A stretch of 64,000 nucleotides of DNA from Gymnothorax reevesii (taxonomy: Eukaryota > Chordata > Actinopteri > Anguilliformes > Muraenidae), in NCBI GenBank assembly GCA_029721435.1, contig CM056574.1:78277001-78341000 (forward strand). Reading direction: 5' to 3'. The notes beneath the pieces are model-generated. The model had not been told where the DNA came from. It ran no database searches and saw only the letters and a list, made by a program, of their open reading frames with translations. This document shows, in pieces, positions 56,050 through 64,000 of this stretch; position 1 is the first letter of the stretch, and the number at the start of each line of letters is the position of its first letter. The position numbers were made by a program, and so were the translations under genes.

Positions 56050-56239
56050 CTGCGGCACTCTTCGAGTGGGCCCGTGATTTGGCCCTTCTGGGGCCCCCAC
56101 CTTGACACTACCTGAGCAGACCTCTGCTGTGGCCCTTAAGGTACCCCACCTAGGCACTCCATATGAAGGTCCTCGATTTAGCCCTTGTAGGGCCCCCACC
56201 TTGGCTCTCCCTGAGAAGGTTCCTGATTTGGCCTTTGTG
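56050..56239. repeat. 50-bp tandem repeat that includes an exon end and its donor
   Basis: Units begin at 56071, 56121 and 56171 with a diverged fourth at 56221-56239 inside the exon. Shared words (plus strand): GATTTGGCCCTT, GGGGCCCCCACCTTG-like, CACT-CCnnATGAAGGT. On the transcript strand the exon end CAAAGGCCAAATCAGGAACC through AGCCAAG|GTGGGG is repeated as CTAAATCGAGGACC..GCCTAG|GTGGGG and CCAAATCACGGGCC, with GTCAAG|GTGGGG. Each unit carries a donor-like G|GTGGGG. Confidence 0.88.
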
Positions 56240-56332
56240 AGTGCGCAGCTGCCTCCTCAGGTCCTTCAGTCCCTCGAGCCGTGCCAGCGGGAGCGAGTCA
56301 CATGACGACACTGAGAGGAAGTGGTCAATCTC
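56200..56332 (-). CDS. atm: atm exon (human residues about 1593-1637)
   Basis: 133 nt, as in human c.4777-4909. It encodes [20 protein letters not shown], then [20 protein letters not shown] and RESQ, against human [40 protein letters not shown] and RASQ. The acceptor TTTGCAG|GAG is good. The donor CCAAG|GTGGGG is weak, and near copies of it follow every 50 bases in the intron. Confidence 0.97.
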
Positions 56333-56418
56333 CTGCAAATAAAGAGAATCATGGGGCAAGTCTGAATATCTGCACATTTACCATCCAGTTGGCACAAACG
56401 AGAACAAGAAATTTGTAG

Positions 56419-56825
56419 TATACTCTTCCAAAAAATAAATTATACATTGTTGTTAGCATCAATTTATTTAGTCGAGCCCCCGAAGGGGTTTCGCGAGACT
56501 ATTGTAATCGCTTCTTGTGTCTGTGTGTGTGTCTGTGTGTGTGTGTGTCTGTCCGGACTGATATCTCTGGAACCGCGAGGCCGATTGCCTTCATATTACA
56601 CAGGCAGGTTCCTTGTGAGAGTCTTTCGGCATGACATAAATTTGAAGGTCATAGGTCTAAGGTCAAGGTCAAGGTCATCATGTTGGCAGATAACTATGGG
56701 CGAGATTATGAATTCTCTGAATGCTTGTTATACATGAAATGTTTTGACAAATATGGAAAACATATTGAAAAGAAAGTGTAATCAATAATTCTATATTTGT
56801 ATAGTTTCTTTTTTGGAAGAGTATA
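56419..56825. mobile_element. Inverted-repeat-bounded element next to a Tc1 fragment
   Basis: TATACTCTTCCAAAAAATAA on the left and the inverse TTTCTTTTTTGGAAGAGTATA on the right. Inside are a palindromic GAGCCCCCGAAGGGGTTTCG, a GT-rich stretch and three tandem AAGGTC words (CAAGGTCAAGGTCAAGGTCA). The right half (56700-56825) is AT-rich. Could be a MITE or the end region of the Tc1 that follows, with a second element nested in it. Confidence 0.55.
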
Positions 56826-56834
56826 TGTTGTAAC

Positions 56835-57245
56835 TCAGTGAATGGGTCCGGAAACCTTGTTAAAGTGCATGGCACTATGAAACAGGACCAGTATATCCAG
56901 ATCCTCAGTGAAAACATCAAGCAATCCGCCGAAAAACTTTGTCTTGGGCAGGAATGGATCCTCCAACAAAATAATGATCCTAAACACATGGCCAAATTCG
57001 TCAAGAAATGGTTAGTGGACAACAAAGTGAACGCCAAGCCAGAGCTCCGACCTCAATCCTATCAAGAATCTGTGGAGGGAACTGCAGACCAAGGTCATGT
57101 CAAGAAAACCCTCAAAACTTAAAGACCTAGAGAAGTTTGCCAAAGACGAGTGGGCCAAAATCCCAGTGGAAACGTGTAGAACCCTGTGATCAACCACAGG
57201 AAGCGTTTGGAGGCGTTTGTAAGGCGTAGTGACATGTAAATGTAA
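56835..57245 (+). mobile_element. Tc1 transposase C-terminal fragment
   Basis: Frames read NGSGNLVKVHGTMKQDQYIQ, then ENIKQSAEKLCLGQEWILQQ, NNDPKHMAKFVKKWL, and later [20 protein letters not shown]. The second catalytic Asp is changed to Asn (QQNN), and the Pro-Ile-Glu region is frameshifted. A different Tc1 family from the ones at 33838 and 52924. Confidence 0.8.
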
Positions 57246-58634
57246 TTGCAATAGGCTGGGGGAGCTGTTTTGCTTATTACAATTGAATATTGTCCACTTA
57301 ATTGTGGAGCACGACTTTGAAAATGAAATGTCAAACAGCTTTTCATTATTATTTGATTATAGCCATAGATTTCCCATATGTGTATGTGAAAATTGAAGTG
57401 ATAGTTAGATTAATGCATTTTCAATTTAATATTGTCTCAAATAACTCAATCATAAGTGGAAAAATATAATGCAATAGTGGGATTACATTTTCATTTGAAT
57501 ATTGTCAACTATGGGCTTCCATAGCGATAGCTCTCTGTAGAAAACGACACATGAAAGAAAAAATATAACATTTATGGGAATGCTGTATTAGCCTGTATTA
57601 TTAGAAGAAAATTAAAGCGGTGTCTTAAAATTTTCATGGAGGAAATGCAACATCGTGGGTAAACCAGGTCACGTGACGGGTGATATGGTGGTATAGTTTA
57701 TCAGATTTTGTGCATGCATATTGTACCCTCTGCATTGAAGGCTGAATAGTAGGTATACATGCAAATTCTGCACAAATATATGTACTCTGGGTATTCCAAC
57801 ACACACAAGGAATGAAACCGTGATAAAACCTTCACAGCCTATGGCAGAGGGGCTGGGCACCTTAATGTAACATATGGTTCACAAAATTTAAGTAAATCAG
57901 GGCAACTGTGATAATATTTCAACTGATTGTAAATTAAGAAAATGAATTCTAAAGTGGGCAGAAGATCTAAAGGTTGCAGTGAGGGGGAATGATTAAACTG
58001 ATGCACAAACTTTAATGAAACTCAGGAGACAGGAATTATGCAAAAATAGTGTATTTGAAAATAGTGAACAAATAAAGAAAACAATTGAACAAACAAATTT
58101 TAATTAATTACTAACCAAACAAATAAACAAATCAAAAACAGGAAAAATGGCCACACATCTAATTTCCTAACTCCAATTCTAGGTTACCACTGGTTGGAAC
58201 TTTGACCCAAGATTTAAAAACTCTCAAAAAGATTTAAAGTACCATCATTTGTTGCCTCCACCATTACTCCATACTCTAACACCATTACGAGGGGAAAAAA
58301 ACCCACCAATAAACACAAGAAAAATAAATTCAAAAAGAAACAGTCCAGAATGTCCATCAAGTCAGGTAAAGTTCAGAGTCAGTCACAAATGATTGGCTGG
58401 GCAGTATTGGTGTTGGGCATGAGTGGGAAAGGGGTGTGTGTGACAGAGGGCATGAGTGGGGCTGGGTGGTTTGTTCTACCACACCACCAGTGTAGTAACC
58501 AGATAATCAGAGAGAGATCCTGGTTCTTCTAGTTCGCCATCTCCAGCCCAATTCCGGAACCTGGCCAATTCGGCTAATAATCACGGCTCACACACACACA
58601 CAGCAGTTCAGATCGGCTCGCAGGGTGGACGCAT
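57246..58634. other. atm intron, unassigned
   Basis: AT-rich, with no recognised protein or terminal repeats. Confidence 0.4.
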
Positions 58635-58775
58635 CACAGCCGCAGCGACTCCCCTCACATTCACTCCGAGCACCCAGCAAACAATTGAGCAGCTGATTCT
58701 CCACAGCCGCAGCGACTCCCCTCACGCTCACTCCGTGCACACAGCAGACAATTGAGCAGCTGATTCTCCACAGCT
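58635..58775. repeat. 67-bp direct tandem duplication
   Basis: CACAGCCGCAGCGACTCCCC at 58635 recurs at 58702, and CAATTGAGCAGCTGATTCTC at 58682 recurs at 58749. Two nearly identical 67-base units plus a short third start. Recent by its low divergence. Confidence 0.9.
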
Positions 58776-59046
58776 GACGCTGTTCATTCATAATTTTCCG
58801 CGTCTGCTGCGTGCTCGCTCTGATTGGTTATGCTGCCCTTACGTAACGTTGCCATAGCCATATGTACTCGGACACACAGTGTCACCCAATGAGAGGGAAA
58901 AAAAAAAAAAAAAAAATCAACAAGGGAAATGAAAACATTTGTAACCTGGGTTACATCAACTTGTAAAGCAATCACTCACCTGACAGGGAGGAAAACAATG
59001 GATTCACATAAAATTATGTGACAGCAATACTAGTTATGCTTTTACA
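58776..59046. other. atm intron, unassigned
   Basis: Contains an A-run at 58900-58918. No element recognised. Confidence 0.4.
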
Positions 59047-59513
59047 TGGTTTTATTTAATTTTTTAAAATTTGGCATGTCCATTCCCACCCGAATCTGGA
59101 ATGCCTAATTGAGGAACTATGTACAAGCCCTGCTTGTATGCAGCCCTTTGTTGCCAGATCAGGAGAGAGGGACGGTTCACAGCTCTCCTCCTAAGCACAT
59201 GCCCATCAATACTGCTTCTCTACACTCATTGGTTGAATCCTCGCAAGTTCAGAACGAGGGCAGAGGATACCCGAACATGAACAAGCTTAGAATCTTCCTG
59301 ACGAGTGCCCAGCTGGCCAACAGGAGGCGCTTGAGCAACGAACAACGCAACCATTTTATATTCCTCTTCCCGGCTGCCCCTTCCCAATTTGTATCCCTGT
59401 AGCGCAATGGCTAATTGTGCACTACTTCTGAAAAAGCTGCCAATCACTGCCGATTGGTACGACCGGGGCCAGAACATACACCGTCACTTCTGCTCCGCAA
59501 TGCGTTGGCTTTC
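59047..59513 (-). mobile_element. SINE copy 4, longest
   Basis: Minus strand: GCAATGCG-type head, here GAAAGCCAACGCATTGCGGA, with a degraded B-box (TGTTCTGGCCCCGG), then the family body and a tail CCAAATTTTAAAAAATTAAA. The longest of the four copies, so the best guide to the full unit of about 450 bases. Confidence 0.8.
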
Positions 59514-60349
59514 ACATGATTAATATGCATACATGGTTGATGCACTGCCAGAATATTACAGTGCACCATAATTAATAGGACAGAAAAAAATTACATTTTG
59601 TAATTTAGGTTCTGTAGGCCACGTCAATCGTGAGATCTTCGTCAACTGAACAAAATACAAAAGCAAATGGTCACTGAAACAAGCAAGAACTGAATATGAA
59701 TAGCCCAGCCAGAGCATCACCAGACGTACAGATGGCCATGCAAAGCGTGGTAATGCGCCCACATTTCAGCTCTGTCAATGACATGTTATCAGACAAGTAA
59801 GAAGTGTCACTATTATCTATAAATGCAACAGTTATTAATTGTTATCAGTGGCACAAAACCATGAAAAGTAAATCAAACAGAAGATTTAAAACCACATGGC
59901 TAAAGAAGAAAAGTGAACCACAAATCCTGACTACACTTACAACATTGCCAAATTAATATAGATTATCTTCATATCACTACTGACCCACAAAAAAAAAAAA
60001 AGAGGATACAGCAAAATCATACAATGTAGTTTTAGAACAAGCTGTATATAAGCTGTACAGAGATAAGCAAAGTTCGGTGCCGCAGCTCTGTGAATAATTT
60101 TCCAATCATCACCAAAATCAAAATCAAAAGGGATCCGCAACATATTACTATTGTCCCAGAAAACAAAAACGAAAATGATCTGACCAAAACTGTTCCGCAA
60201 ATGAGAACAAGCTATAGCCATTCTCTTGAGTATTAACTTTTTCACCTGTAAGCCATGTACAGGCATGTGCCTAGTTCATTGCCACAGCTCTATGAAAAAA
60301 CATCTGATCATCGCCAAAATCTATTGGGATAGTCTATACCATATTCAAA
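59514..60349. other. atm intron, unassigned
   Basis: No recognisable repeats except an A-run at 59990-60001. Confidence 0.4.
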
Positions 60350-60641
60350 CTAGAGGCATTCATAGAGTGCAAACCTCCGTCAAGGCAGCACAATCCAAAT
60401 CTGCATGAGCGGGAGCCAAAGTTGAGTTGTCGCGTGTCATAGAATTTCAAGATGGCTGCTGTGGCGGCCATACTGTTTCACTGATTGCGGTGAAAATAAA
60501 TAGGGGCCATCCCTGATGTAATAGCAATCCACCCACAAAATTTCAGTCAAATTCATTCAGTACTTTTTGAGTTATGTTGTTCACAAACAGACAACCAAAC
60601 AGGGGAGAAAACATAACCTCCACCCAACTTCGTTGGCGGAG
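60350..60641 (-). mobile_element. Hairpin-started non-autonomous element, second member
   Basis: On the minus strand it starts ACCTCCGCCAACGAAGTTGG, a near-palindrome with the following GTGGAGGT. It continues with GTTTGGTTGTCTGTTTGTG, ATAACTCAAAAAGTACTGAA and TTTGACTGAAATTTTGTGGG, and ends GGAGGTTTGCACTC..ATGCCTCTAG. The order of parts and the CTAG end match the element at 3430-3769, although the sequence has diverged. Confidence 0.6.
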
Positions 60642-60774
60642 GTAATCAGCAAAATACACTGCATGACCCAAGGCAGTCAGAAGGGTCAGGGTAGTGGGAC
60701 AGAGCACAGTGCAAACATAGGGTCAATGGGGGTTAAAATTGTTCGGGAAAAAGAAGAAGGAAGAAGGACAGTAC
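60642..60774. other. Short atm intron segment next to exon 60775-60939
   Basis: Contains the donor GTACTG of the exon. Nothing else seen. Confidence 0.5.
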
Positions 60775-60939
60775 CTGTTTTAGATCGAAAGCCCCAGTGC
60801 TGTATTTGAGCGCGTGCTGTGCCTCTCGAAGCTGTGCGAAGGCGGGTCGATTAGGGAGGGGCTCCAGTCGCTGGATGGCCCGCTTCAGGTGCTCATTATC
60901 ATGGTTTTCCATTATCAGAAATTTCAGTAACCTCAGTAC
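60775..60939 (-). CDS. atm: atm exon (human residues about 1538-1592)
   Basis: 165 nt (55 codons), as in human c.4612-4776. It encodes VLRLLKFLIMENHDNEHLKR, AIQRLEPLPNRPAFAQLREA and QHALKYSTGAFDLKQ, against human [40 protein letters not shown] and QQKIKYSRGPFSLLE. Phase 0/0. The acceptor GCTTGCAG|GTA sits below a GT/GC-rich tract in an intron of only 107 bases (60940-61046). The donor is AAACAG|GTACTG. Confidence 0.97.
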
Positions 60940-61046
60940 CTGCAAGCACGCGCACGCACACACACAAACACGCGGGTACACGCAATCACAGTGGGAAATT
61001 CAGCAACCTGAGCACCTTCTTGGTGACTTGGCGTGCTTCGTCTTAC

Positions 61047-61221
61047 CTGTTGCGAGATGGCTGGCTGGTCAGTCACCTGTGTAGTGAGAGTTCCCACAAT
61101 GACCTGTAGGTGGCTCTCCAGAGCATCCTCACAGTACAGCACAGCAGTGCGGCACACGGAATCCAGCAAATCCAAGCACAGCAAGAGGCTCCGAGTCGTA
61201 ACTTCATCTAACTTTGTAGGA
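61047..61221 (-). CDS. atm: atm exon (human residues about 1479-1537)
   Basis: 175 nt, as in human c.4437-4611. After one base completing a split Ser codon it reads PTKLDEVTTRSLLLCLDLLD, SVCRTAVLYCEDALESHLQV and IVGTLTTQVTDQPAISQQ, against human [37 protein letters not shown] and IVGTLIPLVYEQVEVQKQ. The acceptor is TTTTCTCAG|T and the donor CAACAG|GTAAGA. Upstream lies the minisatellite-filled intron. Confidence 0.97.
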
Positions 61222-61361
61222 CTGAGAAAAGCAAAAGGAGAACCTGTGCAGTTGACATCTACCACTATACCACAGCATATTAACCAGAGTCCACAGGAAC
61301 ACAGTCGTGAGCTTCTACCATTACACCTCAGAATATCAAACAGAATCTAGAGGCACACTGC

Positions 61362-63803
61362 TGATCTCGTATATGAGTGTAGAAGTGCTGACCTGCTGCT
61401 GATGTGATGTATGATGTGGTGTATGACTCTGCTGAAGTGCTGAACTGCTGCTGATGTTGTGTATGACTGTGCTGACTTGCTGCTGTTGTGGTGTATGACT
61501 GTGCTGAAGTGCTGACCTTCTGTTGATGTGGCGTATGACTGTGCTGAAGTGCTGACCTTGCTGTTGCTGTGGTGTATGACTGTGCTGAAGTGCTGACCTG
61601 CTGCTGTTGTGGTGTATGACTGTGGTAAAGTTCTGACCTGCTGCTGATGTGGTGTATGACAGTGCTGAAGTTCTGACCTGCTGCTAACGTGGTGTATGAC
61701 TGTGGTAAAGTTCTGACCTGCTGCTGTAGTGGTGTATGACTGTGCTGAAGTTCTGACCTGCTGCTGATGTGGTGTATGACTGTGCTGAAGTTCTGACCTG
61801 CTGCTAACGTGGTGTATGACTGTGGTAAAGTTCTGACCTGCTGCTGTGGTGGTGTATGACTGTGGTAAAGTTCTGACCTGCTGCTGTTGTGGTGTATGAC
61901 TGTGGTAAAGTGCTGACCTGCTGTTGATGTGGTGTATGACTGTGCTGAAGTGCTGACCTGCTGTTGATGTGGTGTGTGACTGTGCTGAAGTGCTGACCTG
62001 CTGCTGCTGTGGTGTGTGACTGTGCTGAAGTGCTGACCTGCTGCTGCAGCGGTGTGTGGCTGTGCTGAAGTGCTGACCTGCTGCTGATGTGGTGTGTGAC
62101 TGTGCTGAAGTGCCGACCTGCTGCTGACGTGGTGTGTGACTGTGGTAAAGTGCTGACTTGCTGTTGATGTGGTGTATGACTGTGGTAAAGTGCTGACCTG
62201 CTGTTGATGTGGTGTATGACTGTGCTGAAGTGCTGACCTGCTGCTGGTGTGGTGTGTGACTGTGCTGAAGTGCTGATCTGCTGCTGCTGTGGTGTGTGAC
62301 TGTGCTGAAGTGCCGACCTGCTGCTGACGTGGTGTATGACTGTGCTGAAGTGCTGACCTGCTGTTGATGCGGTGTGTGACTGTGCTGACGTGGTGTATGA
62401 CTGTGCTGAAGTGCTGACCTGCTGCTGACGTGGTGCGTGACTGTGGTAAAGTGCTGACCTGCTGTTGATGTGGTGTATGACTGTGCTGAAGTGCTGACTT
62501 GCTGCTGGTGTGGTGTGTGACTGTGCTGAAGTGCTGACCTGCTGCTGCTGTGGTGTGTGACTGTGCTGAAGTGTCGACCTGGTGCTGACGTGGTGTATGA
62601 CTGTGCTGAAGTGCTGACCTGCTGTTGATGCGGTGTGTGACTGTGCTGACGTGGTGTATGACTGTGCTGAAGTGCTGACCTGCTGCTGACGTGGTGTATG
62701 ACTGTGCTGAAGTGCTGACCTGCTGCTGACGTGGTGTGTGACTGTGCTGAAGTGCTGACCTGCTGCTGCTGTGGTGTGTGACTTTGCTGAAGTGCCGACC
62801 TGCTGCTGACGTGATGTATGACTGTGCTGAAGTGCTGACCTGCTGTTGATGCGGTGTGTGACTGTGCTGACGTGGTGTATGACTGTGCTGAAGTGCTGAC
62901 CTGCTGCTGATGTGGTGTGTGACTGTGCTGAAGTGCCGACCTGCTGCTGCAGCGGTGTGTGACTGTGCTGAAGTGCTGACCTGCTGCTGATGTGGTGTGT
63001 GACTGTGCTGAAGTGCCGACCTGCTGCTGACGTGGTGTGTGACTGTGGTAAAGTGCTGACCTGCTGTTGATGTGGTGTATGACTGTGGTAAAGTGCTGAC
63101 CTGCTGTTGATGTGGTGTATGACTGTGCTGAAGTGCTGACCTGCTGCTGATGTGGTGTGTGACTGTGCTGAAGTGCCGACCTGCTGCTGCAGCGGTGTGT
63201 GACTGTGCTGAAGTGCTGACCTGCTGCTGATGTGGTGTGTGACTGTGCTGAAGTGCCGACCTGCTGCTGACGTGGTGTGTGACTGTGGTAAAGTGCTGAC
63301 CTGCTGTTGATGTGGTGTATGACTGTGGTAAAGTGCTGACCTGCTGTTGATGTGGTGTATGACTGTGCTGAAGTGCTGACCTGCTGCTGGTGTGGTGTGT
63401 GACTGTGCTGAAGTACTGATCTGCTGCTGCTGTGGTGTGTGACTGTGCTGAAGTGCCGACCTGCTGCTGACGTGGTGTATGACTGTGCTGAAGTGCTGAC
63501 CTGCTGCTGCTGTGGTGTGTGACTGTGCTGAAGTGCTGACCTGCTGCTGCAGCGGTGTGTGACTGTGCTGAAGTGCTGACCTGCTGCTGATGCGATGTAT
63601 GACTGAGCTGAAGTGCTGACCTGCTGCTGCTGTGGTGCATGACTGTGCTGAAGTGCTGACCTGCTGTTGATGCGGTGTATGACTGTGCTGAAGTGCTGAC
63701 CTGCTGCTGATGCGGTGTGTGACTGTGCTGAAGTGCTGACCTGCTGCTGATGCGGTGTATGACTGTGCTGAAGTGCTGACCTGCTGTTGATGCGGTGTAT
63801 GAG
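61362..63803. repeat. 40-bp minisatellite made of atm exon end plus donor, about 60 units
   Basis: Period exactly 40 for most of 61900-63803. On the transcript strand a unit is TCATACACCGCATCAACAGC-AG, identical to the last 22 bases of the atm exon, followed by GTCAGCACTTCAGCACAG, the start of the intron. Nearly every unit therefore contains CAGCAG|GTCAGC. The array fills about 95 percent of the 2.56-kb intron. The left end (61362-61600) is the most diverged; some units are shortened (near 62380, 62640 and 62865). Because 40 is not a multiple of 3 and the unit has no stop in any frame, all three sense frames are open over hundreds of codons. Confidence 0.96.
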
Positions 63804-63980
63804 GGTGTAGATGACATCTCTCAGGACAAAGGCCCAAGCTCCTCCCAGCCCCTCCTTCACTTCCCGAAGCAGCAGCCCCACGAACAGGTGGTACATCAGC
63901 AGGATTCGGTGCCGCTCATAAGCGTTGGTTGTATTTTCCCCCTTCTGGCAAACTGCCAGCAGGATCTTCTGGATAGAGAT
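63781..63980 (-). CDS. atm: atm exon (human residues about 1413-1479), overlaps the minisatellite
   Basis: 200 nt, the recalled length of human c.4237-4436. It encodes [20 protein letters not shown], then [20 protein letters not shown] and [20 protein letters not shown], then IHRINS. The [20 protein letters not shown] block is the same in human ATM. It is phase 0 in and 2 out. The donor CAGCAG|GTCAGC at 63781 is the first of a long series, since the last 22 exonic bases are the seed unit of the 40-bp array. The acceptor is TGGGACAG|ATC. Complete exon, the 5'-most in the window. Confidence 0.96.
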
Positions 63981-64000
63981 CTGTCCCATTCAATACGGGA
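63981..64000 (-). promoter_or_regulatory. atm splice acceptor of the 5'-most exon
   Basis: On the minus strand the window starts with intron sequence TCCCGTATTGAATGGGACAG ending in AG. It is poor in pyrimidines for an acceptor, but gives the exact human exon length and frame. Confidence 0.7.

Noticed and set aside
56102..56305. Plus-strand ORF rich in Pro/Leu over the 50-bp repeat.
   Set aside because: Opposite strand of an atm exon and its repeated donor region.
61328..63989. Three overlapping minus-strand ORFs of 677, 829 and 880 codons (His/Ser/Gln-rich).
   Set aside because: They are the same 40-bp minisatellite read in three frames. Only the first 200 bases of one of them (63781-63980) are a real exon, and homology to ATM stops at the donor.

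Overview
The window is animal nuclear DNA from a fish-like vertebrate (most likely ray-finned; species not determinable by eye). Evidence: GT-AG introns, very small exons in large introns, abundant Tc1/mariner, hAT, DIRS and LINE remnants, tRNA-like SINE copies and CA/GT microsatellites. I see no bacterial-type genes, no rRNA and no CRISPR array.

One gene spans the whole window on the minus strand: atm, the ortholog of human ATM, the serine/threonine kinase that signals DNA double-strand breaks. I resolve 18 internal exons, from 63781-63980 (5'-most) to 150-384 (3'-most). They correspond to roughly human residues 1413-2269 (human coding positions 4237-6807), that is, the last part of the helical HEAT-type solenoid and the start of the FAT domain. 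The N-terminal exons lie beyond base 64000 and the kinase domain lies beyond base 1. Phases join through all exons without a stop, and 15 exon lengths equal the human lengths I recall. The autophosphorylation Ser-Gln (human Ser1981) is present in exon 15141-15249. No other cellular gene was recognised.

The introns are full of repeats. From left to right: 385-4997 holds a LINE split in two, a hairpin-started element nested in its 3' part, and a 150-bp tandem array. 5118-11364 holds a 1-kb dispersed repeat, a SINE, a hAT remnant and a 27-bp minisatellite cut by a Tc1 fragment. 12211-14754 holds a SINE with clear target duplications. 15250-29106 holds four Tc1 elements, a two-subtype satellite and a 1.9-kb insertion inside a Tc1. 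31546-36380 holds satellite, SINE and a near full-length Tc1. 36558-46319 holds a decayed DIRS element and two TTAA-flanked elements. 46462-60774 holds more Tc1 fragments and the second copy of the 1-kb repeat.

The most unusual structure is the intron at 61222-63780. It is almost wholly a 40-bp minisatellite (about 60 units) whose unit is made of the last 22 bases of the preceding atm exon, its 5' splice site and 18 bases of intron. The exon is therefore followed by dozens of copies of its own donor, and the array is stop-free in all three sense frames. A second, smaller case of the same arrangement occurs at exon 56200-56332, where a 50-bp repeat again starts inside the exon and carries the donor. 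Several acceptors have GT- or CT-microsatellite tracts.
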